From contig NZ_JAQIIO010000008.1 in assembly GCF_027891095.1 (NCBI RefSeq), forward strand, positions 62,001-126,000: a stretch of 64,000 nucleotides of DNA, read 5' to 3'. Below the pieces are notes generated by a model, which saw nothing but the letters and a program-made list of their open reading frames with translations, was not told where the DNA came from and did no database searches. Each line of letters opens with the position of its first letter. Within the stretch, counting starts at the first letter, position 1. A program made the translations under genes and the position numbers. The stretch comes from Aliiroseovarius salicola (GTDB taxonomy: Bacteria; Pseudomonadota; Alphaproteobacteria; Rhodobacterales; Rhodobacteraceae). Positions 21,518 through 31,109 of this stretch are shown here, piece by piece.

Positions 21518-22306
21518 TTACTTCGGGTGGCGCTCCGCGGTGACAGACAATCGCCCTGCGGGCTCCACCACCGGCTGCCCCATCCCCTCCAGCACTTTCA
21601 GCGGTTGACGCACGCGTTGTGCAAGGCCGGGGCGCTTCGGGGCCGGGATTTGTTTCGACACTTCCACCATCAAGACCCCGCCGGCCATCACGACCGGCAA
21701 CTGCATGCCGGCGCGTTCCCAGAAATTGCCGGTCTTGAGCCAGAACCGCTTGCTCGACGGGGGCTGATACAAGGCGGAGAGGTGACGCTCGACATTAAAC
21801 CCATAGGTTTTGAGCTGCGCTTCAAGCTGCCCCGCTGAATAGGGGCGGCCATAACCGAAGGGCGTCTTGTCCGAGCGCGCCCAGAGCCCGGCCCGGTTCG
21901 GCACCACAAAAAGCGCGCGCCCGCCCGGCCCCAGCACGCGATAGCATTCGTCCAGAAGGAAGGCTGGGTTTTCGCTGGTCTCAAGCCCATGCATCAACAC
22001 CAGTCGATCCACCACACCGTTTTCGAGCGGCCAGATCGTGTCTTCAACCAACGTCGAGACATTCTTCATGCCAATGGGCCACGGCATCACCCCCTGCGGC
22101 GCCGGCATCATCCCGATCACCCGACGGGCCGGTTTGAGGTAGGGGCGCAGCAAAGGCACCGCAAATCCGAACCCGGCCACGGTCTGTCCTTTGCATCGCT
22201 CGGGCGACCAGAGCGCCACGACCTTATCCCGCACCGCCTTTTGGGCAGCACGCCCCAACATGCTGCGGTAATAGAAATTTCGAAGGTCTTGCACATCGAG
22301 ATGCAT
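21518..22306 (-). CDS. class I SAM-dependent methyltransferase
   Basis: The 262-residue protein opens with [20 protein letters not shown], followed by a type 11-like methyltransferase domain: [15 protein letters not shown] stands at motif [21 protein letters not shown] is the motif IV region and [21 protein letters not shown] the post-IV strand. The classical G-x-G-x-G loop is poorly conserved, so SAM binding may be altered. In related genomes I recall this family near gloB, as here, but the substrate is unknown. A basic C-terminal tail extends past residue 215. Confidence 0.8.
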   Translation of the reverse strand: MHLDVQDLRNFYYRSMLGRAAQKAVRDKVVALWSPERCKGQTVAGFGFAVPLLRPYLKPARRVIGMMPAPQGVMPWPIGMKNVSTLVEDTIWPLENGVVDRLVLMHGLETSENPAFLLDECYRVLGPGGRALFVVPNRAGLWARSDKTPFGYGRPYSAGQLEAQLKTYGFNVERHLSALYQPPSSKRFWLKTGNFWERAGMQLPVVMAGGVLMVEVSKQIPAPKRPGLAQRVRQPLKVLEGMGQPVVEPAGRLSVTAERHPK

Positions 22307-22464
22307 GGGAACGCCTGGAACTGAGGAACATTGTGGTTTTTCAAGGCACAGTAACGCAGTTTCCGAAAAATGCCAGAAGGGCTGATCAAATGCGTGGCAC
22401 AGTTTGTGGTGGGCGACATTTGCCTTTGCTGCGTCGCGCTGCCGGTGGCCTCGTGGCGCTCGGT

Positions 22465-22521
22465 CAGGGGCGCTGCCCCTCGCGCTTTGCGCTCACCCCG
22501 GGATATTTCCGGTCAGAAGAA
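22465..22521 (+). repeat. dispersed intergenic palindromic repeat, copy c
   Basis: AGGGGC-gct-GCCCCTCGCGCtttGCGCTCACCCCGGGATATTTCCGG: same block order as copy a. The surrounding 22307-22702 stretch contains no gene that I can support. Confidence 0.85.
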
Positions 22522-22702
22522 GACAGGCGGGTCTACCCCAGGGGCTCCGAAAGCGGGGCCGCTGGGTGCCTCTGGTTTGAAGTGAGGGAGGCGACGGTTG
22601 GGGAGAGCGGCGGCACGGTTGGGAGCAGGTCATGTCGGGAGGATATGCAGAGCGACGGATGACGGGCCTTTATAGATGACGGGCCATTATAAATGGCTGT
22701 TG

Positions 22703-23365
22703 CTATGGCCGTTTCTCGAAGATCCCCATCAGATTATTGGCTGGCATGTCACTCAAATCCACACGCACCAAACGGTGGGCTGCGGCTATTTCGCCGATGG
22801 TTTCGATTTCCTTATAGCCGATGGTGGGGTCATCCTTGCGCAGCGCATTGTGAAAGATCAGATCCCCTTCCGAGCGGAACCCGCCCCCGGATCTGAACGG
22901 GCCGTAAAGGCACCAACGTCCACCGTTGTCCAGAGATCGCCCCACCCCGGCGATCACCGCTGTCATGTCGTGATCGGTGACCAGGTGCATAAGGTTCACG
23001 GTGACAATCACGTCAAACCCGCTCGCACACCATCCTGGATCGGTAGCATCCAGATACTGCGCCAGCCGCATATTGCGATGTCCGGCCTGCGCGCGCCAGG
23101 CGTCAATGCTATCCAATCGTTCATCTGCAATATCGGTGGGCTGCCAGACGATGCCGGGAAAGGCGGCGGCAAAGGCGATGGCGTGCTGCCCCGTACCCGA
23201 TGCGATCTCGAGCCCATAGCCCTGCGCGGGCAGATAGGGTTTCAGAGCTTTCACGATAGGAGCAATATTCCGCTCAGCGGAAGGAGCGGAAAGGCGCACG
23301 TCATCGCTGGCCCCGTCCTGCGAGGACAGGGGGGTTGCGGTGGAGTGAGGTCTTTCCCCGGCCAT
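22703..23365 (-). CDS. DUF938 protein, predicted SAM-dependent methyltransferase
   Basis: A 220-residue protein of the DUF938 family. RLSAPSAERNIAPI is the family's characteristic N-terminal segment, GYGLEIASGTGQHAIAFA is motif I with the G-x-G-T-G SAM loop, QPTDIADERLDSIDAW the motif II acid and LYGPFRSGG the later conserved loop. Targets are unknown. The start at 23365 has GGAAG 5 nt upstream; the frame extends 56 codons further back but into the divergent gloB promoter region, which I reject. Confidence 0.88.
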   Translation of the reverse strand: MAGERPHSTATPLSSQDGASDDVRLSAPSAERNIAPIVKALKPYLPAQGYGLEIASGTGQHAIAFAAAFPGIVWQPTDIADERLDSIDAWRAQAGHRNMRLAQYLDATDPGWCASGFDVIVTVNLMHLVTDHDMTAVIAGVGRSLDNGGRWCLYGPFRSGGGFRSEGDLIFHNALRKDDPTIGYKEIETIGEIAAAHRLVRVDLSDMPANNLMGIFEKRP

Positions 23366-23516
23366 CGGTGCTTCCAATACTTCAGATCCCCATGAAACCA
23401 GTATTGAGCTTACCGGCCATTTGCGCAAGACTGGCCTCTGGACCGACGAAAACACCGATAATCCCGCCGATCGCCTTCTTGTCGGATCCCACGAAAAAAC
23501 CGCAAAGGATCCCCGG

Positions 23517-24281
23517 ATGCTCTCTCTCGTCACGTTGCCCTGCCTGTCCGATAATTACGCCTATCTTCTGCATGACAATGAGACCGGTTCGACCGCTGTG
23601 GTGGATGTACCAGAGGCGGCTCCGATCCTGTCAGAGCTGGCCACGCGAGGCTGGCAGCTGACCGAGATCTGGCTGACCCATCACCATTATGACCATGTGG
23701 ACGGGGTGGCGGATCTGGTCGCCGCAACAGGCGCGATCGTGCGTGGTGCCGTGGCTGACGCCCACCGCCTGCCCCCATTGACCGACGCGCTTGCCCCTGG
23801 CGAGAGTTTTTCCTTTGCCACCCATGATGTTCACGTGCTGGACGCACCGGGCCATACCGTGGGCCATATTGCCTTTCACGTTCCCGCCGCCCGCGCCGCC
23901 TTTACAGGTGATAGCCTGATGGTCATGGGCTGCGGTCGTTTGTTCGAAGGAACACCGGATCAGATGTGGTCGAGCCTAACAACCCTTGCAAAGCTGCCTG
24001 ACGATACCAATATCTGTTCAGGCCACGAATACACGGCCAGCAATGCCGCCTTTGCGGTGACCATCGAACCTGACAACGTCGCCCTTGCCGCCCGCCGGCA
24101 AGATATCGAAGAGGCCCGCGCACAGGGCCTGCCCACCGTCCCCGCGCCTCTGTCCCTTGAACGAGAAACCAACCCTTTCCTGCGCGCCCATCTGCCATCG
24201 GTCAAATCCGGTCTGGGCATGGAGGATGCAACCGATACAGAGGTTTTCGCCGAAATCCGACGCCGAAAAGACACGTTTTGA
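23517..24281 (+). CDS. gloB: hydroxyacylglutathione hydrolase (glyoxalase II)
   Basis: A 254-residue metallo-beta-lactamase-fold enzyme. LTHHHYDHVDGVADL is the THxHxDH dinuclear-metal motif, APGHTVGHIAF and FTGDSLMVMGCGRLFEG the next ligands, and CSGHEYTASNAAFA plus the C-terminal PSLxxEx3NPFLR-type stretch bind glutathione. It hydrolyses S-D-lactoylglutathione to D-lactate and glutathione, completing methylglyoxal detoxification. The ATG at 23517 gives the normal length. The gene is divergent from DUF938. Confidence 0.95.
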   Translation: MLSLVTLPCLSDNYAYLLHDNETGSTAVVDVPEAAPILSELATRGWQLTEIWLTHHHYDHVDGVADLVAATGAIVRGAVADAHRLPPLTDALAPGESFSFATHDVHVLDAPGHTVGHIAFHVPAARAAFTGDSLMVMGCGRLFEGTPDQMWSSLTTLAKLPDDTNICSGHEYTASNAAFAVTIEPDNVALAARRQDIEEARAQGLPTVPAPLSLERETNPFLRAHLPSVKSGLGMEDATDTEVFAEIRRRKDTF

Positions 24282-24587
24282 TGATTTCGCCATTTCACGC
24301 GTTCACCATCGCTGGAATTAGGTGTAACATATCAATATCTTGAGGTGCTTCACATGTGGGCGGCCTGACCCATAGGCCGTTCCAAATACCAATACACCCT
24401 GGCTCTAATCAGGGGGAATTTCCGGGTCAGTCACACAGGTTTCCCGAGAAATTTACCAAAAACCCCTTGAAGCCGCGCCGGGAAAACCGAAACTTAATCA
24501 TATGAGGCCAGTCTTGGGGCACCTGTCCGGTGCATCAGACCCACGCGAGGAACCCAAGGCCCCGCGCAGATAACGAGGAGAAGCCAA
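24282..24587. other. intergenic region before clpA
   Basis: About 306 bp without a gene. Two small hairpins are visible: CGGCCT-gacccat-AGGCCG at 24361-24379 and CCCTG-gctctaat-CAGGG at 24397-24414, either of which might end the gloB transcript. clpS, which commonly precedes clpA, is not here. Confidence 0.5.
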
Positions 24588-26912
24588 GTGCCGTCTTTTT
24601 CAAAACCACTCGAAGACGCCATTCACCACGCGTTGGCGCTGGCAAATGAGCGTAAGCACGAATTGGCCACATTGGAGCATCTGCTCCTCGCGCTGATCGA
24701 TGAACCGGATGCCGCACGGGTCATGCAGGCCTGTTCGGTAGACCTGAACGACCTGCGCAAGACGCTGATCGAATTTATTGAAGATGAGCTTGCCACCCTG
24801 ATCACCGATGTCGAGGGCAATGAAGCGGTGCCCACCGCCGCGTTCCAGCGGGTGATCCAACGCGCGGCAATCCATGTGCAAAGCTCGGGTCGCACCGAAG
24901 TGACCGGGGCCAACGTGCTGGTGGCAATCTTTGCCGAACGCGAGTCGAACGCCGCCTTCTTCCTGCAAGAACAGGACATGACCCGCTATGACGCGGTGAA
25001 CTACATCGCACATGGTGTTGCCAAAGACCCTGGCTTTGGTGACGCACGCCCGGTGTCCGGCACCCCTGATTTCGAAGAAGAAATGTCCGAGGCGCAACCT
25101 GTTGAGGAAAAGGAAACCGCGCTGGGGAAATATTGCGTGGATCTCAATGCCAAGGCGCGTGCGGGGGACATTGACCCGCTGATCGGGCGAGAGCATGAAG
25201 TTGAACGCTCGATCCAGGTTCTGTGCCGCCGCCGCAAGAACAACCCGCTTTTGGTGGGTGATCCGGGCGTGGGCAAAACTGCCATCGCTGAAGGTCTGGC
25301 CGCCAAGATCGTGGTGGGCGAGACGCCAGAGATCCTATCGGAAACCACAATCTTTTCGCTCGACATGGGCGCGCTGCTGGCGGGCACCCGCTATCGCGGC
25401 GATTTTGAAGAGCGCCTGAAGGCGGTGATGAAAGAGTTGGAAGACCATCCCGATGCGGTTCTGTTCATCGACGAAATCCACACTGTGATCGGTGCGGGTG
25501 CCACTTCGGGTGGGGCGATGGATGCTTCGAACTTGCTGAAGCCTGCCCTTCAGGGCGGCAAACTGCGCTGCATGGGATCGACCACCTACAAGGAATTCCG
25601 CCAGCATTTCGAAAAAGACCGCGCGCTCAGCCGTCGATTCCAGAAAATCGACGTGAACGAGCCAACGGTTGATGACGCAATCGAAATCCTCAAGGGTCTG
25701 AAACCCTATTTCGAAGAACATCACAGTGTGGAGTTTACCGCCGATGCGATCAAAGCCGCCGTCGAACTGTCGGACCGCTATGTGAATGACCGCAAGCTGC
25801 CTGACAAGGCAATCGACGTGATTGATGAAGCCGGGGCCGCGCAGCATCTACTGCCGGAAAACAAGCGTAAAAAGCTGATCGATACGAAAGAGATCGAGGC
25901 CGTGGTGGCCAAAATCGCGCGCATTCCGCCGAAAAACGTCTCGAAAGACGATGCGGAAACCCTGCGCGATCTGGAAAAATCGCTCAAACGCGTGGTGTTC
26001 GGCCAGGACAAGGCGATCGAAGCCCTGTCTTCTGCCATTAAGCTGGCCCGTGCAGGCTTGCGCGAACCGGAAAAACCGATTGGCAACTATCTCTTTGCCG
26101 GGCCGACCGGTGTCGGCAAAACCGAGGTGGCCAAGCAATTGGCCGACAATCTCGGTGTGGAACTCTTGCGCTTCGACATGTCGGAATACATGGAGAAACA
26201 CGCCGTCAGCCGCTTGATCGGTGCGCCTCCGGGCTATGTTGGCTTTGATCAGGGTGGCCTTCTGACCGATGGGGTCGACCAGCATCCTCATTGTGTGCTG
26301 CTCTTGGATGAGATCGAAAAGGCCCACCCGGATGTTTACAACATCCTTCTGCAAGTCATGGATAACGGCGAACTCACCGACCACAACGGCCGCACCGTGA
26401 GCTTCCGCAACGTGGTCCTGATCATGACCTCAAACGCAGGGGCTCGCGAACAGGCACAGGCCGCCGTCGGCTTTGGCCGGGATCGTCGCGAAGGCGAAGA
26501 CACCGCCGCCATCGAACGCACCTTCACTCCCGAATTCCGCAACCGTCTGGATGCGGTGATCGGCTTTGCCCCACTTGGCAAAGAGGTGATCCTGCAAGTG
26601 GTCGAAAAATTCGTCATGCAGCTGGAAGCCCAGCTTCTGGACCGCGGTGTGACCATTGAACTGACCCGAGCCGCGGCCGAGTGGATTGCGGATAAAGGCT
26701 ATGACGACCGGATGGGCGCCCGCCCGCTGGGGCGTGTCATTCAGGAGCACATCAAAAAGCCGCTCGCCGAAGAGCTGCTCTTTGGCAAGCTGTCCAAAGG
26801 CGGCATGGTGCAGGTTGGTGTCAAATCCGGCGAGCTGGAACTTCGGATGGAGAAACCGAAAAGCCGCCAGATCAGCCCGAAGAAGAAGCCTCCTCTTCTG
26901 ACCGCCGACTAA
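24588..26912 (+). CDS. clpA: ATP-dependent Clp protease ATP-binding subunit ClpA
   Basis: A 774-residue AAA+ unfoldase with an N-terminal double Clp repeat (residues about 1-140), AAA-1 with P-loop [15 protein letters not shown] and [13 protein letters not shown], and AAA-2 with [16 protein letters not shown] and [15 protein letters not shown]. The ClpP-docking loop appears as VGF in [11 protein letters not shown] instead of the E. coli IGL. ClpA unfolds substrates into ClpP and, with ClpS, handles N-degrons. Translation starts at GTG with GAGGAG upstream. No clpS adjoins it. Confidence 0.97.
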   Translation: MPSFSKPLEDAIHHALALANERKHELATLEHLLLALIDEPDAARVMQACSVDLNDLRKTLIEFIEDELATLITDVEGNEAVPTAAFQRVIQRAAIHVQSSGRTEVTGANVLVAIFAERESNAAFFLQEQDMTRYDAVNYIAHGVAKDPGFGDARPVSGTPDFEEEMSEAQPVEEKETALGKYCVDLNAKARAGDIDPLIGREHEVERSIQVLCRRRKNNPLLVGDPGVGKTAIAEGLAAKIVVGETPEILSETTIFSLDMGALLAGTRYRGDFEERLKAVMKELEDHPDAVLFIDEIHTVIGAGATSGGAMDASNLLKPALQGGKLRCMGSTTYKEFRQHFEKDRALSRRFQKIDVNEPTVDDAIEILKGLKPYFEEHHSVEFTADAIKAAVELSDRYVNDRKLPDKAIDVIDEAGAAQHLLPENKRKKLIDTKEIEAVVAKIARIPPKNVSKDDAETLRDLEKSLKRVVFGQDKAIEALSSAIKLARAGLREPEKPIGNYLFAGPTGVGKTEVAKQLADNLGVELLRFDMSEYMEKHAVSRLIGAPPGYVGFDQGGLLTDGVDQHPHCVLLLDEIEKAHPDVYNILLQVMDNGELTDHNGRTVSFRNVVLIMTSNAGAREQAQAAVGFGRDRREGEDTAAIERTFTPEFRNRLDAVIGFAPLGKEVILQVVEKFVMQLEAQLLDRGVTIELTRAAAEWIADKGYDDRMGARPLGRVIQEHIKKPLAEELLFGKLSKGGMVQVGVKSGELELRMEKPKSRQISPKKKPPLLTAD

Positions 26913-26938
26913 GAGCATCTTCTGCCTAAAATCAATTT

Positions 26939-26966
26939 CGGCCGCGATCCCAGTCGCGGCCGTTTT
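26939..26966 (+). terminator. Rho-independent terminator after clpA
   Basis: Perfect 9-bp stem CGGCCGCGA / TCGCGGCCG with a TCCCAG loop and TTTT, 27 bp after the clpA stop codon. Confidence 0.92.
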
Positions 26967-27135
26967 CATTTGTTGGGTCGTAGTGCGCGCCTCACCTCTC
27001 CCCCGCCCGATCATCAACGCGACACCGGTCTGACTTTCATCGGGCAATCGCCCGCTCTCTGCCTTCATGGCCTGCCCATTGACATGAAACCGCGATGTGG
27101 ATGCCATAACGAACAGGCCACACTCAAGAGCAGAC

Positions 27136-27417
27136 ATGGCACGCAAACTGTCAAAAGACAGCAGAATGGACTGCCCGCAGCACGGACAGCATCGCCCGGC
27201 TTTCATTTGCAGGCATCTGCAACATGGAGAGGGTCTTGGTTTCGTGGAAGCCAAGGACTACGACCCGGACCTTCCATTTCGCATGGCGTAATGCAGCGCC
27301 TGCGACCATGTGCTTCCGGAGCAAGGGGCGTAGGATGACAGCTCGGATGGTCATGCGCAAATCATGGCGATTTGTGAAGGTTGCCTAAGTGAAATTGAGA
27401 CGCGAAACACGTGGTAA
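27136..27417 (+). pseudogene. broken small zinc-ribbon-like protein gene with two in-frame stops
   Basis: From the ATG at 27136 one frame encodes 93 codons interrupted only by TAA at 27289-27291 and TAG at 27331-27333, ending at TAA 27415-27417. The readable product has DCPQHGQHRPAFICRHLQHG, GLGFVEAKDYDPDLPFRMA, then (stop) CSACDHVLPEQGA (stop) DDSSDGHAQIMAICEGCLS. I recall a family of about 80-100 residues with C-x2-HG...FVCRHL...PDAWCDAC...GGWNDESEAFA...LLCxxCY, in which both stop positions are tryptophan. The three pairs of Cys/His ligands are intact, so inactivation looks recent. Family function is unknown. Confidence 0.7.
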
Positions 27418-27444
27418 GCCAGACCCACGTGGCGTGGGGCACAC

Positions 27445-29181
27445 TCAACGCTCGGTCAGTTTTAACTCGATCCGCCGGTTCTGCGCGCGGGCTTCTTCCG
27501 TATCAGCCGGATTGACCGGGCGGTATTCCCCAAATCCGGTGGCGGCCAGCCGATCCGGCGGAAAGCCCAGCGCGTCGATCATATATTCGACGACCGACAA
27601 TGCCCGCCCCTGGCTCAGGTCCCAATTGTTGCGAAACTTGCCAATGCCGGTGAAAGGTTGGTTGTCGGTGTGACCGTCCACACGGATGATCCAGTCAATT
27701 TCGGGGGGGATTTCGTCCGCCACCTCGGACAGAAGTGCGGCCACCTGCGCCACCTGCGCCTTACCTTCGGGTTGCAGCACAGCCCGGCCTGACGAAAACA
27801 GCACTTCGGATGAGAACACGAAACGGTCGCCAACAATTTTGACCCCTTCGCGATTGCTGAGAATTTGGCGCAGCTTGCCGAAGAATTCAGAGCGGTATGA
27901 GGCGAGTTCTTTCGCTTCTTCCTCAAGCCGTTTGCGTTCGGCTTCTTCAAGGGCGGCGCGTTTGCGTTCTTCTGCGGCCACGCGGGCAAGGGCTGCGTTC
28001 AGTTCCGTCCCCAATTGCTGGATCTGGATCTGCGCCGCCTGATCCTCCGCCCTGCTGTCATCAAGGATGGATTGCAATGTGCCAAGCTGCGCACGAAGGG
28101 CGGCCACTTGTTCATTCAAAAGCGCCACCCGGCGCTGGCTTTCAGCACTGGCAGCCTCTTCCTCAGCCAAGGCAAGGTTGGCGATGGACAGCAGGCGCTT
28201 TTGCTCTTCGGCATCCGACAACGCAACTTCGGTTCGCGTTTCCGCCGCCAGCCGTTCGGCAAGTGCAGCTTTCAGTTCTTCTCCCAGTCGTTCCGCATCC
28301 ACACCTTCCGCTCTCATCGCTTCAAGCTCCAGAAGGGCCGCAGCGAGTCGGGCATCAAGGTCTACGCCCGCGGATTTCGCAGCCGCCAGAAGGGTAAGCG
28401 TTTCCTCGGCTTCTTTGCGCTGCGCCTCAAGTGCCAGTGTCATTGCGGTGAGCTCGGCATCCGCATTTTCCAGACGTGCGCGCAGGGCTTGGGCGGCAGC
28501 GGCTTCTGCAATCCGGGCCACTTCTTCGTCGCTCAGCGCTTGCTGTCCTTCCTCGACCTTACCTTCAAGATCCTTGACCAGCGCCTCAAGCGCTTCGCGG
28601 CGGGCGGCGTCGAGCCGAGCGGCTTCCACACCCTCATCGATTTCGTCTCGCGCCTGTACAAGAGCAAGTTGCAACGCTTCCTGTTCGGTGATGAGTTTGG
28701 CCTGTGCTGCCACAAGCTCTTCGATTGTGGCTGTCATTGCCGTGCCAGCCGCCAAAGCTTCATCCCGTTGCGACAGAAGCGACGCGACCTGCGCCTCGAA
28801 ACTGGTGATCTGCGCGGCCTGCGCCGAGATCTGAGCCTCTTGCACCTCGGTCTGGGCGGTGAGCTGGGCAATCAGCGCGGTTTGCGCCTCGGCGATATTG
28901 CGCGCCTCGGTCAGGGTCGAATTCAAAAGCCCCACCTGCCCTTCCAGCACTTCGGAGCGGTTGCGTTCCAGCCCCAATGCATCCGCCAGTTCAGCCACCT
29001 GAAGGGTCAGTTCATCCAGCTCATCCGCCTGACCGGAAATGGTTTCACGCAAGATGAACTGCACCACCATGAAGATGGTCAGGACAAAAAATAGTACGAG
29101 GAGAAGCGCGGTCATCGCGTCCACGAAACCGGGCCAGATTGACCCGCTGACCCGATTGGTGGAACGGCGCGACATTGCCAT
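27445..29181 (-). CDS. MotB/ZorB-like OmpA-domain protein with long coiled coil
   Basis: A 578-residue protein with three parts. Residues about 10-45 are a single membrane segment SIWPGFVDAMTALLLVLFF with an Asp at the position of the proton-carrying Asp of MotB (W-x2-F-x-D). Residues about 50-440 are heptad-rich, Ala/Glu/Leu/Gln coiled coil. The last 130 residues are an OmpA/MotB peptidoglycan-binding domain (VDGHTDNQPF, NWDLSQGRALSVV, QNRRIELKL). It should be an inner-membrane stator subunit reaching to the cell wall. It starts 3 bp after the stop of its ExbB/MotA-like partner. Architecture resembles ZorB of Zorya defence, but no ZorC/D/E genes adjoin. Confidence 0.85.
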   Translation of the reverse strand: MAMSRRSTNRVSGSIWPGFVDAMTALLLVLFFVLTIFMVVQFILRETISGQADELDELTLQVAELADALGLERNRSEVLEGQVGLLNSTLTEARNIAEAQTALIAQLTAQTEVQEAQISAQAAQITSFEAQVASLLSQRDEALAAGTAMTATIEELVAAQAKLITEQEALQLALVQARDEIDEGVEAARLDAARREALEALVKDLEGKVEEGQQALSDEEVARIAEAAAAQALRARLENADAELTAMTLALEAQRKEAEETLTLLAAAKSAGVDLDARLAAALLELEAMRAEGVDAERLGEELKAALAERLAAETRTEVALSDAEEQKRLLSIANLALAEEEAASAESQRRVALLNEQVAALRAQLGTLQSILDDSRAEDQAAQIQIQQLGTELNAALARVAAEERKRAALEEAERKRLEEEAKELASYRSEFFGKLRQILSNREGVKIVGDRFVFSSEVLFSSGRAVLQPEGKAQVAQVAALLSEVADEIPPEIDWIIRVDGHTDNQPFTGIGKFRNNWDLSQGRALSVVEYMIDALGFPPDRLAATGFGEYRPVNPADTEEARAQNRRIELKLTER

Positions 29182-29184
29182 CGG

Positions 29185-30408
29185 TTACACCTGATCCTGA
29201 CCCGAAGCGACGCGGATTACATGGATGAGCATGGCGAGATCCTGCCGCAGATCGGCAAGGCTTTCCTGCCGCCCGGCCTGCATTTCCTCAAGGATCCGCA
29301 ACATCTGAACATCAATGGACCGAAGGCGCATCCGGCTTTCCGCATCGGGATGGGTGCCCACCTCGCCTTTGCCTTCCAGCGCTTCAATCACCCGGTCCTG
29401 ACCGGCGATCAGCTGGGACATGGCAAGGTTCAGTTCATTCATCTGATGCATCGGCGGCTCGGGACGATTGATCTGCGTCTCGGCAATTTTGTAGGTCAGC
29501 CCTTCGACCGTCCCCGCAAGCTGCCCCAACCGTTCGTCAAGCATCGCTCGGTTCACATCGGTTTGGGTGAACATGACCTGCATGGCTTCGACCTGCTCTG
29601 ACATGGCCGCAAGATATGCCACCGCGGCCCCGTCCCCTTCGCTGTCGCCCGAGGCAACGGAAACACGGGTGATCGACGAAAGCCACTCTTCCAACTCGCG
29701 ATAGAACCGATTTTGTCCGTGGCCTGCAAACAGCTCCATCAAACCCACGACCAATGATCCTGCGAGCCCCAGCAGGGACGAGGAAAAGGCAGTACCCATG
29801 CCGCCCAGCTGCTCCTCAAGCCCGGTCATCAGCCGATTGAAGACCTCCGCACCGCCTTCATCCCCAGATGGGGCCAGCGAACGGATGGTTTCGACCACAG
29901 CAGGAACCGTGGTGGCGAGACCGAAAAACGTCCCGAGGAGACCAAGGAAGATCAGCAGGTTGACGATATAACGTGTGATGTCACGCGCTTCGTCAATCCG
30001 GGTTGCCACACTGTCAAGAATGGTGCGTGACGAGGACGCCCCGATTTGCAGGCGCGCGCCCCGTGTGGAGAGCAGTTTGGCCAGAGCGGCCAGAAGACGT
30101 GGCGCCCGGTCTGGGTTGTGCCCTTCACGTTCACCGACAAAACCTTCGATCCAGATCACGGATCCTGCCACCTGCCAGACTTGCCAGAAACAGGCGAGAA
30201 GGCCGAACACAAAGACCAGCGCGATAAAGGCGTTGAGGTAGAGATTCGCCAAAAACACTGGCAATACTTGTGGCAGAGCAACAAATCCACCGAACCCCAC
30301 AAGGCCCAGCACCACCAGCATCACGAAGATCTGGCGAAACGGTTGCGAAAATTGTGGCTCGGCCTCTTTGCGGCGCGCCTGCGGCGGCCTGCGATCTGGC
30401 TCTTCCAT
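29185..30408 (-). CDS. MotA/TolQ/ExbB-like proton channel protein
   Basis: A 407-residue inner-membrane protein. Hydrophobic segments lie near residues 28-52, 58-82, about 145-170 (YIVNLLIFLGLLGTFFGLATT, the conserved MotA/ExbB helix) and about 208-232 (SSSLLGLAGSLVVGLMELFA). Between them is a cytoplasmic loop, and the last 170 residues are a soluble helical tail rich in Gln/Glu. Together with the downstream MotB-like gene it should form a proton-driven stator. The large C-terminal tail is reminiscent of ZorA but shorter. What the motor drives is not known. Confidence 0.85.
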   Translation of the reverse strand: MEEPDRRPPQARRKEAEPQFSQPFRQIFVMLVVLGLVGFGGFVALPQVLPVFLANLYLNAFIALVFVFGLLACFWQVWQVAGSVIWIEGFVGEREGHNPDRAPRLLAALAKLLSTRGARLQIGASSSRTILDSVATRIDEARDITRYIVNLLIFLGLLGTFFGLATTVPAVVETIRSLAPSGDEGGAEVFNRLMTGLEEQLGGMGTAFSSSLLGLAGSLVVGLMELFAGHGQNRFYRELEEWLSSITRVSVASGDSEGDGAAVAYLAAMSEQVEAMQVMFTQTDVNRAMLDERLGQLAGTVEGLTYKIAETQINRPEPPMHQMNELNLAMSQLIAGQDRVIEALEGKGEVGTHPDAESRMRLRSIDVQMLRILEEMQAGRQESLADLRQDLAMLIHVIRVASGQDQV

Positions 30409-30497
30409 CGGGTGTTTTCCCCATCGCCTGAATGCTTTGGCTCAGGATAGGCAGGAAATCCCGCCCTGCCAAGAACGATGTGGGGCATTGCGCAAGA

Positions 30498-31043
30498 TCA
30501 GCTCAGAACCTCGGTGATTTCACGCACGCGCGCAGACAACCAAGTGAGGTCGGGATCTTCAATGCCCAACTCCGCCAGATGGTCAGCGGTGTTGTAAAGA
30601 TAGTCGGTGTTTGGACCGCGCCCACCCACGGCGGTGGCAATGATATGGGCCTGTTCGGTCAGCTCGATATGGCAGTATTGGACGTGATCCGGGTCGATCA
30701 CATAGGTCACCGCCTCAACCTCGCGCCCATCGGCAAGGGTGAGCATCAGGTTTTTCTCAAGATAAGCCGATGACACCAACTCGCGTTCCCGCAGTTCGGC
30801 CATGGTTTTGTCTTCCGTGCCGGGGGTCACGCGAAAAGCGACGCCCTGGCAAGACGCGCCCTCTTCGGCATCCAGAGCCAGCACCAGACCGGGTTTCTCT
30901 TCGGTGCCGCGATGATGGATCGAGCGCATGCAGAACGACCGGTGATAGCCCCCCAGTGTCGCAATCGTGGTCTCATCATGGTCAAACCCGGGATGCCAGA
31001 TCAGTGATCCGTATCCAAAGACCCACAATTCCGAATTGCTCAT
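30498..31043 (-). CDS. chaC: ChaC-type gamma-glutamylcyclotransferase
   Basis: A 181-residue protein with the substrate-binding loop VFGYGSLIWHPGF at the N-terminus and a catalytic-type Glu in MAELRERELVSSAYLEKNL, both defining the ChaC family, which splits glutathione to 5-oxoproline and Cys-Gly. The start at ATG 31043 is preferred over a GTG eight codons upstream because the fold begins there. It lies divergent from the DUF2125 gene, 66 bp apart. Confidence 0.9.
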   Translation of the reverse strand: MSNSELWVFGYGSLIWHPGFDHDETTIATLGGYHRSFCMRSIHHRGTEEKPGLVLALDAEEGASCQGVAFRVTPGTEDKTMAELRERELVSSAYLEKNLMLTLADGREVEAVTYVIDPDHVQYCHIELTEQAHIIATAVGGRGPNTDYLYNTADHLAELGIEDPDLTWLSARVREITEVLS

Positions 31044-31109
31044 ACTCACGCCCTTTTCGTCCGTCACAAGACCCCCATATAAGGGGCCACGGGTAAAGAG
31101 GAAAGCAAG

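Noticed and set aside
23382..23573. A short minus-strand frame between DUF938 and gloB with a Gly-rich, membrane-like end (AIGGIIGVFVGPEASLAQMA).
   Set aside because: It looks somewhat protein-like, but it has no good start signal, overlaps the gloB start and no family is recognised, so it is not annotated.
27445..30408. Calling the ExbB/MotB-like pair a complete Zorya defence system.
   Set aside because: No ZorC, ZorD or ZorE homologue is adjacent; neighbours are ChaC and housekeeping genes, so only a similarity in architecture is claimed.
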